The notes below the pieces were generated by a model, which was not told the origin of the DNA, did not search any database, and saw nothing but the letters and a program-made list of their open reading frames with translations. A stretch of DNA of 64,000 nt from Hypomesus transpacificus (taxonomy: Eukaryota; Chordata; Actinopteri; Osmeriformes; Osmeridae). Shown here piece by piece: positions 1 to 10,949 of this stretch. The position numbers and the translations under genes were made by a program. Every line of letters starts with the position of its first letter. The first letter of the stretch is position 1. Where the stretch lies: assembly GCF_021917145.1 (NCBI RefSeq), contig NC_061061.1, positions 3,357,390 through 3,421,389 of the forward strand. The letters are read 5' to 3'.

Positions 1-3000
1 GGGTAGTATTCAGATCCTTCGTCATTTCCGGAAGCACTTGTGCTGTCGTGGTTGGCTGATGGTGTGGAAGGTTTTAACATCTCTGCAGTCTGAAGGAACC
101 TGCTCAGAGCAGCACACAAAACAACATGATTACAACACAACAGCGCACACACAGCTCATTGAGTAACCTGACATTAATATATATATGATATTAGTGCATA
201 TACAGTGAGGGAAATTTATTTTTGATCCCTTGCTGATTTTGTACATTTGCCCACTGACAAAGAAATTCAGTCTATAATGTTAATGGTAGGTTCATTTGAA
301 CAGTGAGGGACAGAATAATAACTACAAATCTAGAAAAACGCATGTCAAAATTGTTATAAATTTAATTTTAATGAGTGAAATAAGTATTAACCCTAACCCT
401 AGAAGATCTGCAGAGGAGTGGGACAAAATCCCTCCTGAGATGTGTGCAAACCTGGTGGCCTACTACTAGAAACGTCTGACCTCTGTGGTTGCCAACAAGG
501 GTTTTGCAACCCAGTACTAAGTCATGTTTGCAGGGGTCAAATACATATTTCACTCATTAATATGTAAATCACTTTCAAACTATTTTGACATGCATTTTTC
601 TGGATTTTTGTTTTGTTATTCTGTCTCTCACTGTTCAAATAAACCTACCATTAAAATTATAGACAGATCATTTCTTTGTCAGTGGGCAAATGTACAAAAT
701 CAGCAGTGGATCACAGAATGTTATTAGTGTGTATATATTATATTAGTGTATATATATTATATAAGTGTATATGAATATTATATTGGTTAACATATATATT
801 ATATCAGCCGCTCTAAAGTGACTGAATCGGTGCAACCGCAGGTTGTCCAGATGAAGGCCAGAGGGACGACCCTTAAAGTCATTGCAACATCAGTTGGTCG
901 TTCCAAATCTGATTCTACAATATTGCAGCTCATTCATTCAAGTCCCCCCAAAAGGCTGGTTGTTTACATAAGACCAATGCACGAGAGCACAGGATAATGT
1001 GGAAAGCCTCAATGAGGAATCTGTTCAGCACTGCAGCTGGAATTGCTCGCCAGATGACTGCTGAACAGGTTAAGGATCTGTCTCAGCATACAGTGTCTCC
1101 CCGTTTAAGAGAATTCTGACTGAAAGCCCACTCTGCAGTGACAACGCCTATCATCAGCAGCAAGAATTAAAAGGCTAAAGTCTAGCCGCTATACTAACTT
1201 GCAGAGGAGCACGTTGTGTGAACAGAACTGGTCCAAAGTTGAACCTCCTTTGTCAACATGCGTTTCCTTCCCTGGAGCATTTCAATCAGCACACAATTTT
1301 CATTCAAAACAATGTCCCTTGTGACATTGCAAAAGGGGTAAAGCAGTTCCTTCAAGCTAAGAACATTGAAATAATGAAATGGCCAGCTCAGAGTCCTGAT
1401 TTAAACCCTATTGAAAAATCTCTGGAAAATGTCATCAAAGTTATGGTTAAGAAACCCACTACAGTTACTGAACTGTGGAAGACACTGGAAGGAGAGGATC
1501 AAGATCACACCAGAGCGGTGTGAGAAACTAGTGATGGTGCTGGGGCTGCACATGTGCACTTCCTACACATTTCCTACAAGACAGCTGTAACCCTCAAACC
1601 TCTAGCTTTCGTGCCACAATGGATGTAGTTCTCTAATTTTGATCACTGTTTTTCCACAAAATAAAGGTTTTTGTTGAAATGCCTTGTTTATTCTGTAAAA
1701 CATGCTAATAAAACAGTAGTACACCCACAGCTAATTTTCCTTCAAATTTTGAGTGATGAAGGTTAACAATATTTCAGAAGAAATCTGGTGTATAAATTGT
1801 TCTCTAATGTAATCTTGAGTGTGTGTGCATGAATAGTCATTTGAAAAAGAAAGTATCCCCTCCAGTCTTTCCTCCTTGGCATTGTGTTGGCTCACACCTG
1901 TAAGGCTGGGTGTCCCCCTGCCCCCACTTCTCATAAGCTAAAGTCAGGAGTTTCTGGACTCTTTACTTGATGGCTCTCACACCCCATTGTGTAAATATTT
2001 GGTCTGATTGGTTGGTCTTGAGTATAAAGGAAATTGTGTGTGCGTGAATAGTTATTTGAAAAATAAAGTACACCCTCCAGTCTTTCCTCCTTGGCATTGT
2101 GTTAGCACACACCTTCATGCTATAAAACTGTCTTTAAAAGAAGTAGTCACACTTGTTGATGATCAATTAATCAAGAGCATTTGATTAGAAGCACTGGCAA
2201 CTACTCATCCTCTTTAATTCCTATGGAAGCAGTAAGGGTGTGCTTTGTTTGTCCACATATGGCTTCTCCATGTTGGTTTCATTTTTGTGAAATCAATCAT
2301 GACTAATATGCCATGACTAATATGTCATGTGTTATTGTTAATCTGAGGTTTTATTTACCTCATTTTAAGATGATTTTGCATTATGTTTTGATACATTAAA
2401 CCATACAATTAAAGGAGGGTGTACTATCTTTTTAACATGACTGTATATATGCAAAGGTTTTAGGCAGGTGTGAGAACATGCTGTAAAGTAAGAATGCTTT
2501 CAAAAACAGACATATTAATACATTGTATTTATCAAATAACTAAATAAAAAGTGAATGAACAAAAGAAAAATCTACATCAAATCAATATTTAGTGTGGCCA
2601 GTCTTTGCCTTCAAAACAGCATCAACTATTCTAGGTACTTCTGCACAAAGTCAGGGATTTTATTTATCAAATAACTAAATAAAAAGTGAATGAACAAAAG
2701 AAAAATCTACATCAAATCAATATTTAGTGTGGCCAGTCTTTGCCTTCAAAACAGCATCAACTATTCTAGGTCCTTCTGCACAAAGTCAGGGATTTTATAG
2801 GCATATAAACTGGTGTAATAATTTCACTTTGGATATTGCTCATCTGCAGTTACCTGTAAAGGTTGATGTCAGTAAACCAGTCTTGAACAACAACGACCAC
2901 ATGGCAGATGGTGAACAGGAAGGCAGTGATCTGAAGAGACTGTCAGAGAAAAGAGGGTGTAAAATCAGTTTGACATACCACACGTGTACAAAGACAGTTT

Positions 3001-5713
3001 TTGTCAGGATCAAGGATTAAACATCTCAGAAATGGAATGTTACATTTTGTTACACGTTCCTGCCCACGGTCTAAGTCAAGAAGATTTCTTGATGCTTACT
3101 GCCCCCTGCTGACCAACTCCTTACCTGCATCTCAACGTATGTGTGAGGGAGGTTGTACTCTGGAGGCAACTTGCGATCATTGTTGATCAGATGATCCAGG
3201 ATAGAAGGACTGAGGATGGGCTGAAGGTTACAAAAGCAAGTGAAGCTCATTTAAACCCATGGCTAACATGTAAAAGGATAGATACTGTCCATTCTTCAGT
3301 AATCCCTAACCTGTGTGTCCAGGAAGATGACTCTCTCCTGGGTTATGAAGAAGTCAATCCCAGTGCTCTGGTTCCCTCCTCTCTCTTTGATTTCCTGAGA
3401 TTGGGCTCTGAACACATATCCTCTACACACAACACACACTCACAATGAGCTGCAGGTGGCACAAACTCACTAGACTAACACACAAAAGTCCAGCTCTTCA
3501 GCAGAAAACCTTTAAATCTATTTATCCTGTCTTATATTATTCATGTTATGTTTTGATTTATCATCTGATTCACATGTTCTTATAGAGCACAGCAAAAGAT
3601 ACTGTTCATGTTCAACAGACCTTTGGTCTTCCTCAGGTGTGTTGGCTGACAGGAGAGACATGATGGTGGATTTTCCTGTTCCCTGCAAGCCAATGACTCC
3701 CACTACCAGCATATCTGTCTGGTCCCTAAGATACTGTAACACAACAGTGAACATTATCTCTGAACATAGTGGAAATGTGAAACATCTGTCACTTGGACTA
3801 AATATATTTATTAAATGTATACATAAACAAAGTACATTTTACATTAAATACACCTCAACATGTAATAAATAAAGAGAATACATCTGCTTATTCTCCCAAT
3901 AATCCAAGATTCATTCCGATCCAGTGGCACATGAACACCCCTCGGCCCATCAGTGCAGATATGCCACTTCTCCATGATCTCCATGGCAACTAGACGCGGG
4001 GCGCTCCTATGTTTGAGCGACTCGTGATTGAAGGCTATAAATAATATATTGAATTATATTATACATCATTTACCGACACTACCAACAATGTCAATGGGTG
4101 TAGGAGATTTGGACAATTGCAAATCTGTGATGGCAGACGCTAAAACCCAATTTGCATCAAGTTATGAGAGTTTTGAAGGGACCATCTCAATCGAAAAATC
4201 ACCGAGACGCATCTATGCCAGAGCGGACCTTCTGAAGCTACAAGCTCGCCAGTCAACAACAACAGGCCAACTGGATCGTATACCGAAATTCCTGTTGAGG
4301 AAAGGATACAGTGGAAACAAGGGTCGAGAGGAGGAATTAGGAACAGAAGACGAGGAAGCCCTGACAACAAACTTGCATCGGAGCGCATTTCAGAATACTA
4401 CAACAATGCCGTCTCCAGGGCATCTGACCAGCCCATCTTTAGAAAGAAAATCCAACTACCTCGTCCAGGATGCCTCCCACCCCCTCCACCAAACCTTTGA
4501 GCTATTACCATCAGGAAGAAGGTTCAGAGTGCCTGTACCTAAAAAGTCATTATACAACAAATCCTTCCATCCCAATGCAATACATTTACAAAACTCATGC
4601 TTCTGACTCATCACACACACTCTGCCTTCAATCCAAAGAAACATTTCTAACATGCCAACATATTAGACAATAAAGCTTTTTGAATCTTAATCTGATATCT
4701 CACTCACCTCCATAGCACTGTCACACCAGTTCATCTGATCGTCTACCAGCTTAATGCTGTGTTTCATCTTTTCCGGAGGAAGGAGTTTGGTCTGGCCAAT
4801 CACCGCTGTAAAGTTATAAGCTGCATATAACTGTTTGTGATCAACGATCAGGGCTCAAATGGATCAATGTTCTATGTTGCATGATTATAATTTTTTTATG
4901 CTGAAGGGCCCAGCTGTGCATATGTTCACCTAGAAAGATTAATCATTACAAATCTGGAGGTTCCTAAAAAACAATGGAAGGGTTTAACGCATCTTAGTTT
5001 CGAATAGTTAGTGAATGCACCTGAAGCCCTAGACCTTTGGGATACTGGGTTTGGTTGACTCACGGTCCACAGTGCTGCTTGATGCAGCAGCTGCAGCTGC
5101 CATGCCTCTGTTTTGGATCTGGTACACAGGCTGGGTTGGCCGCTGTCCCTCCCTCTCAAGCTTGGAGGGCCCTGAGCTGGATGCTAGTGGGGTCACCTCA
5201 GGAGGAGTACCCGGCTTCCCTCCGTCGTCTCTGGCCTTGAAGAGCACTATCGGTTTCTCCATGGCTGGCACCCCACTGATAGGGACACTCTGAGTTGGTT
5301 TAGACTGGGGGTGGGGGAGGAGGATAACCTGATCATAAGGCAGGCCTAATTATTACCAATAGCCATATGTATTAGCACAGTGACTGGGCTGTCCTGAATG
5401 ACTGGCATACCCTTTCTCCAGGAGGTTTTGCCAGAATGATGGGGGTCTTCTGCAGGTGTGGTCCTGGAGCCTCCTCACTACCATCCTTCAGTAATTAACA
5501 GATAATACTGTTGCCTTTAGTAAACAATGAGTGTACCGCAATGCATAATTTAAAAAGATACGTCAGCCCTACCCTGCGTTCTCTTGGGACATATTCTCTG
5601 TCGCGACTGGGTCCGGATAGGTTTTGTCCTGGGGGTCCATCCCTGTCCCGACGTCGCCTTCTTCTCCTTCCTTGTCCATACATACCAGGTTGACTGTGAC
5701 CAGATTCTGACAT
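1..5713 (-). CDS. smg9: SMG9, nonsense-mediated mRNA decay factor (3' end outside window)
   Basis: SMG9 joins SMG8 and the kinase SMG1 in the complex that phosphorylates UPF1 during nonsense-mediated decay. Nine coding exons are readable with matching phases: 5573-5713, 5411-5485, 5064-5304, 4708-4805, 3621-3733, 3311-3422, 3125-3220, 2854-2939 and 1-99 (continues off the left edge); about 354 of roughly 520 residues are present. The start MSESGHSQPG, the low-complexity Arg/Pro N-terminus, the QRPTQPVYQIQNRG block, a P-loop GLQGTGKST at about residues 200-208, SLLSANTPEEDQR and QDWFTD are family hallmarks. Exon 3 ends at a GTGAGT donor; an open frame runs on past it, but only this donor keeps phase with exon 4. 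The last visible intron (100-2853) is filled with Tc1-type DNA. The zinc-finger gene starts divergently 1.4 kb away. Identity is secure; exon edges are inferred from splice consensus. Confidence 0.95.
203..720. mobile_element. Tc1-like transposon remnant A in smg9 intron
   Basis: The left end starts CAGTGAGGGAAA next to a TA dinucleotide, and the sequence of the first ~110 bases returns as its inverse at about 605-710, as in fish Tc1 elements with long inverted repeats. Between them only the transposase C-terminus remains (about 405-520, plus strand, ending near a GFATQY-type tail) with an internal stop. It is a deleted, inactive copy; a second partial copy is at about 46020-46306. Confidence 0.75.
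795..1650 (+). mobile_element. Tc1/mariner-type transposon remnant B with decayed transposase
   Basis: Broken transposase sequence runs in several frames; the clearest piece (1218-1523) carries QSPDLNPIE, the region of the third catalytic residue of Tc1-type DDE transposases, and a QNNVPC block where the second catalytic Asp of the usual QDN motif reads Asn. Frameshifts and stops separate it from a helix-turn-helix-like start near 830-960. Inactive. The start of the same element occurs again at about 46318-46575, again directly after a remnant A tail. Confidence 0.7.
1801..2160. repeat. Diverged direct repeat in smg9 intron
   Basis: About 85 bases around 1808-1892 (ending with CTTTCCTCCTTGGCATTGTG) recur at about 2025-2105 in the same orientation with small differences. 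The surroundings (1650-2450) are AT-rich and look like further transposon debris; no coding sequence is seen. Confidence 0.6.
2526..2795. repeat. Tandem duplication, two 135-bp units
   Basis: The stretch 2526-2660 is repeated almost exactly at 2661-2795, with one visible difference (ACTTCTGC versus CCTTCTGC). The unit looks like the end of a Tc1-family transposon (phrases such as CTTCAAAACAGCATCAA). The second unit ends about 60 bases from smg9 exon 8, so the duplication happened inside the intron. Confidence 0.85.
4028..4683 (+). mobile_element. Internally deleted non-LTR retrotransposon in smg9 intron 4
   Basis: A 192-codon open frame (4028-4606) joins two pieces normally far apart in fish LINE proteins: an N-terminal RIYARADLL-type block and the C-terminal LPSGRRFRVP block followed by a short tail with AATAAA at about 4671. 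The endonuclease and most of the reverse transcriptase are missing between them. It lies in antisense orientation to smg9 between exons 4 and 5. This is inferred from remembered family motifs; a host exon is unlikely since nothing splices to it. Confidence 0.55.
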
Positions 5714-7083
5714 CTTGACCCAGACATCAAACAAAAGAAAATATTACATGTCGTTGACGTTGGTTTGTAGTGACTGTTTGGAATTTCGTTTTACAACACA
5801 CATATAGTGTCTCCAAACAAACGTTTTCACCAGATACAAAGCTTGCAAACGTTTGAAACCTAGAACGCCATTTAGCTAGCTGACTGTCTAGCATACTTAC
5901 TTTAATTTATGCCAAGATAGATTAATACACAAACGAGTTTAGTTTGAGTTGAGTCTCTGAAAAATATGCGTTTCTGTAGCTAGGTAGAACATACAAATGT
6001 ACAAACAAACATTGGTGTGGCTGAAATAAACTCGTGCGGGAACAAAGCGAGTGACATAGGTTCCGGGCTAAAATATTACAGCAGATATTGTAGTAAGCTA
6101 TCCAGTAGTTGAACTAAAATATGACAGCAGATAGTTTGAACCAGTCAATTCTCCCTTCTTTTGTAGGTGTTCTATTCCAATTTCAGATATCATTGTATCA
6201 GTGTATGTCCACCACTTTAAAAGAAATAGATTGACTGAGATTTAATAGGCTACATCCCAAAACTTTCACCGATATTTGAAATGTGAAATGTGAGTCTGAA
6301 GAATGCAATCAACTGAATGATCATATAGGAAGACGGGCTTTTAATTCAATACATTAATTTAACAATAGAATAACCACATTTACTTACATTATCATGGATT
6401 GTGTATAATTATGCTTGTAATAAATGTCCTGAAGCCCAATTCTAAGTAATATTTCCACAATTACTTAAATCAGGAAATCTATTAAACAACCTTAACATGG
6501 AAGAAAAAGGAAAGAATTTGGGGAATTGTATGATTGTAGTAGCAGGAACCTATGACACATACTTGACAAAAATGGCCTCTGTTGCATTCTGGGATCTTTA
6601 GCTCAAGCCTCCCCCCCCAGTGACGCATGTTCCTGTCATAACAGGATATTGAGGAAAATAATGGAAGCAATTGCAAGTAAACGGTTTTGAAAAGAACACA
6701 ATTTTAATACAAAGAAGTTAGATAGCTACGAATATTAGCTAAGACAGTTCCGTCTAGACTAAACCAATTTAAGTGCGCACTTGAGGTATTTGACTTTAGA
6801 ATTTACGTTTCGTGTGTTACCTGTTCCATCATCCTCATTACAGCAAGATCAACACAAAATTGTTGTGAGCGTGTTGGAGTGGCGAGCAAGTTACGCTATA
6901 GTATAGTCATTACAAACGATGTTACCCTGTTATTCAGCAAGTGAGCGTTCACTTTTAATTATATCACATTTTTGGGCTTTTGACCATTGGAGATGCATGT
7001 AGAATTCAAACGAACGTTCAAGTTAACAAACATGTAACATTTTTGCGTTAAGCTGCACTAGCCTACTTAACTTTCTCATTGAG
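5714..7083. promoter_or_regulatory. Shared upstream region between smg9 and the zinc-finger gene
   Basis: The start codons of two divergent genes are 1370 bases apart and no exon, repeat or long open frame is visible between them, so both promoters should lie here. The part nearest smg9 (about 5900-6130) and the part nearest the zinc-finger gene (about 6600-7080) are mixed in base content with no TATA box that stands out. Transcription starts cannot be placed from sequence. Confidence 0.5.
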
Positions 7084-10000
7084 ATGTCTGCTGAAGACGG
7101 AATGCTGAAGACAGTCGTGGCAGACATGGAGCAAGAAAATATTGTCAGTTTGAGCCTGCATGAGAAGTGCGCAGCGGTGAGTTAGCTAAGTTTACAGTTA
7201 AACGTGGTCCCAATACTATGAGTTAGTGACACCGCCTAGCCTATTGCGTGATCATAATATTCTAACGCCTCCGTTGGTCTATCTATTTATTTACGGCGTG
7301 CCAATTCGTACTCCACTGAAATAACACCAGTTATGCCACCGAGTTTGCATGCCATCGTTTTGTAAAATTATTGTCTAAAGTATAATTGTGTATAATGCGT
7401 CCACGTTAACATTGTCAACTTTCAAGGTACCATTCTATTAAACTATTAATACGTTATTTAATATAATTGTCATGTGATTTGCAGGTCAATTCCATCAATT
7501 CTTTGTCCAACCTTACCTACTTGACCGATGATTCCAGTGATGAGGACTGGGGCGTTCCAGGAGCCAAGGCCTCAAATCTCTGTGTGTCACCGTCCCCTCT
7601 CCAGTGCTTGGAGTGCAACAAGAAATTCCTCTCCAGCAAGAGGCTAATCGAACACTCCAAGTTCCATGATGGCGAGGCCACCTGTAACATCTGCCAGGTG
7701 ATCTTCAGTCGAGCAATTTCACTGTCCATCCATCTGCAGAATGCACACCATCCCTCTCTTCTCAGTTGCCAGACCTGCAAATTGACTTTTAGCAACTTGT
7801 GGCAGTTGAACAAACACATAGGAATACATAGGACCACAAGGATATCCCCCCAAAACCCAGACAACAACTTGAAAAATGGTTTTGATAGACTTGAAAAGGC
7901 CTTGCTGAATAAGCCTGACATTGTTGACATTAAAAAAGATCATGCATACAGTCGTTTGATTATTAGTGAGGACAAGATGGACCACTCGTACAACCGAAAG
8001 TATCCAAGCAACGGCAAACTTGACAGCGCTGCTTTGAACCCTGCAGTGAATGGCAAGCTCAAATGGGTGCGAGAAGAGTCGGATGTTACCGACTGGGATA
8101 AAGAACCAGGTTGTTTTGCGTCCAAATTAAAGACTCAAAGTACAGGGGAGACGGACAGTAGCATAACTAAGGTCACAGGGAAGCCCAGTCTGACCTCAAG
8201 CACAAGTGACAGCAGCTTGACTTCTGGCACAGAAGACTGTATTTTGAATTGCAGCACTTCAATTACTTCAAGTACTGGTAAGACAGAAACCACTGTGACC
8301 ACGGAGACCGCGTCGGAGACTGAGAGCTGTCTAATGAAGAGCCCAAGGGAGAGAGAGAGGGGTAGACGCAAAAGATCTTGCCGAGTTTCCGACATCGTTG
8401 GGGAGGGCGAAGAGGAGGAGGAGGATCAGGATTATAACAACCAAGAAGAACAAAATGGAGATTCATCAGATTCAGACTTCAAACCAGATGACATTTCAAA
8501 TTCTGAATCCGAGTCCAGCAGTGGTAGTACTTTTGGCAGGTCTCTCCTCTCCTCTATATGCACACAAAGCAAGAGCAACCAGTCCACCCCGGACAAACCT
8601 TCTGGCATTACTGATGCTAGGTTAAACCGATGTGTCCACTGTAATGGAGGCCCATTCATGGATATGGAATGTAATTTGGAGAGATGTACAAAAATGATGC
8701 ATTTTCAATGCACTTTTTGTGTAGCCTATTTCCCTTCCCAGGAAGCCTTGATGCAGCATTCTGTTCAGTCACACCAAAAACGTATTCCACTCAGTGAGGA
8801 CTGTGGCAATGTTTTGCCTACAAATGGCACCATGAGTGAACATTGCTGCCTCCAAAATCAATTTAGACAAACCCTGGTTCCAACAGTTCCAGCCCCAGTC
8901 ATGCCCCCAGCATTGGCCCCTGCCCCAGCAAAGACCCCTCCCCAGCCTCTTTTCTTGACCCTAGTCCAGAAGCCAGCCCTGACCCCTCCCCCAGCCCTGC
9001 CCTTAGTCCAGAAGCCAGCCCTGACCCCTCCCCCAGCCCTGCCCTTAGTCCAGAAGCCAGCCCTGACCCCTCCCCCAGCCCTGCCCCTAGTCCAGAAGCC
9101 AGCCCTGACCCCTCCCCCAGCCCTGCCCCTAGTCCAGAAGCCAGCCCTGACCCCTCCCCCAGCCCTGCCCCTAGTCCAGAAGCCAGCCCTGACCCCTCCC
9201 CCAGCCCTGCCCCTAGTCCAGAAGCCAGCCCTGACCCCTCCCCCAGCCCTGACCCTAGTCCAGAAGCCAGCCCTCACCCCTCCCCCAGCCCTGACCCTAG
9301 TCCAGAAGCCAGCCCTCACCCCTCCCCCAGCCCTGACCCTAGTCCAGAAGCCAGCCCTCACCCCTCCCCCAGCCCTGACCCTAGTCCAGAAGCCAGCCCT
9401 CACCCCTCCCCCAGCCCTGACCCTAGTCCAGAAGCCAGCCCTGCTCCCTGCCGTGTCCCTAGTCCCAGCCCTGACCCCAGCCTTGCCCCAAGTCCAGAAG
9501 CCAGCCCTGCCCCCAGACCTGCCCCTAGTCCCAGCCCTGACCCCAGCCCTGCCCCAAGTCCAGAAGCCAGCCCTGCCCCCAGACCTGCCCCTAGTCCCAG
9601 CCCTGACCCTAGTCCCAGCCCAGAAGGTCAATAACTTAGGTACTCCTTTACAGTCCAATAAATGCCCCTACTGTGGTAACGGCCCGTTTTTCAGTATGGA
9701 ACATCACATGCAGAATTGTGAAAAACGGATATCCTTCCAATGTTTCTTGTGCAAAGCTCTCTTTTCTACAAACACTTCCATTGTGGAACACTTAGTCAAA
9801 ACTCACAATGCCAAGGTGGTTTCTGCAGGTGGCTCCTCTGACACCCTGCAGAACCCTGGCAACCAGGCCTCCACGTTGGTCTGTAAGAGTACTGCGGCTG
9901 TCCAGACCTCCATTTCTTCTTCCCAGGCCTCCACCAAGCCAGAACCTGTTTCAGCAATGGTCTCTGTGGTCCACAGCCACCCCAGTGGAGGGCAGATGAC

Positions 10001-10826
10001 CATGGGCAAGAATGTTCTCCAAGGTGGTCAAGCAAAGGTGCAGCCAACCACCACTCAGGTGGCCACACCATCCAAACTCTCCCCCACCCAGGTGACACCT
10101 CCCGCCCTAACCGACACGTCAAGCGCGCCTGTGCTGCACACTGTGGGTAACCTCATCCAAGGCATCCTCCAGGTACGTCCATTAGGCCGAACCAACACCC
10201 AGGCCCCAGTCTATGCCCCAGCCTCTGCTACACCGCTCCCTCCCTCCTCAGACCCAGCGGCCAAGACAAGGAAACAATACAGCTTCTCAGGACCAGCCAT
10301 TGCTCCAGCTCCAGCCACGGCCAAGCCGTCTGCTCCCAGCCCTGCCCCTCTGAAGATCTTAACCATGTTCAAGAATGAGAGCAGGGAGCTGGCTCTGTTG
10401 AAACGTATGAAGATGAGCTGGCGCTCGAAACGCGTCCACCGTTGCCGGCAGTGCGGCGTGGTCTCCCGGCAGCCCTCGCTGATCGTGCGTCACCGCTACC
10501 TTCACCGGGGCCCGCGGCCTCACCGATGCCACTGTGGCCGAGCCTTCCACTGCCAGCTCTACCTCCTGCGTCACTGCATCCAGCATGCCGAGGCCACCAG
10601 CTACATTTGTGTCACGTGCGGAGAGACGTTCGTTGGAGCGCGGGTTTTCGCTCGCCACAGGGCGGGTACCTTGAGGAAAGCTAGGGTTATGGGCGGGCGC
10701 AGACGCTGGAGGCCAAAGAAGAAGTGTCATGTGCCTTTCTCTTGTCACTGTGGAAAGACGTTTAAAAGGCCGTCCTCTTATCTCTGGCACCAACTCCGAA
10801 ATCGACCCATGGCAAAACTTGGCTAA
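7084..10826 (+). CDS. Multi-C2H2 zinc-finger protein with proline-rich coding minisatellite
   Basis: Two coding exons: 7084-7176 (31 codons, GTGAGT donor) and 7485-10826, joined in phase 0, for about 1144 residues. Three C2H2 fingers lie near residues 70-148, then a Ser/Thr/Glu-rich acidic region. Two copies of an unusual module (CxxC, GPF-x-ME, C, FQCxxC, H-x4-H) flank a 14-residue repeat of QKPALTPPPA type, and fingers with C-x-C spacing (HRCHCGRAFH, FSCHCGKTF) end the protein. Probably a nuclear DNA-binding regulator. The position beside smg9 and kcnn4 is where mammals carry small zinc-finger genes, but I cannot name an ortholog. The ATG at 7084 is chosen because it opens the only short exon with a donor in phase; the ATG at 7467 lies in the intron. 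Confidence 0.88.
8961..9620 (+). repeat. In-frame coding minisatellite, 42-bp units
   Basis: Twelve successive 42-base units (14 codons, QKPALTPPPALPLV or LTLV) run to about 9440, followed by related longer units with PALPPDLPLV. Units differ by only a few bases, so the array is young or homogenised. Since 42 is a multiple of three, gain or loss of units keeps the reading frame. The opposite strand is also free of stops for 266 codons (8858-9658), which is a by-product of the repeat, not a gene. Confidence 0.95.
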
Positions 10827-10943
10827 GTGGTTTGATATTGTGTGTGCGTGTATGTATGATTGAAACGGTGTTGAAAAGATTGAAGGTGCCATGTACTGTC
10901 TTCAAAAGGAAAGGGTTACCCTGTACCTCAGACCAAAAAGACA

Positions 10944-10949
10944 ATTAAA
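10944..10949 (+). terminator. Poly(A) signal ATTAAA of zinc-finger gene
   Basis: ATTAAA lies 118 bases after the stop codon and is followed by T/GT-rich sequence, as expected for a short 3' UTR. Other signals further on are possible. Confidence 0.45.

Noticed and set aside
391..405. Interstitial telomere-like TAACCCTAACCCT (also near 62257)
   Set aside because: Only about two units, inside or beside other sequence; chance.
5029..5063. smg9 exon 3 reading on to a later donor with residues ESTKPSIPK
   Set aside because: The later donor leaves a phase that makes a stop in exon 4, whereas the GTGAGT donor at 5063 restores the family sequence VIGQTKLLPPEK.
8858..9658. Antisense open frame of 266 codons in the zinc-finger gene
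   Set aside because: It consists of the reverse reading of the 42-base minisatellite (RAGFWT repeats); the lack of stops follows from the repeat.
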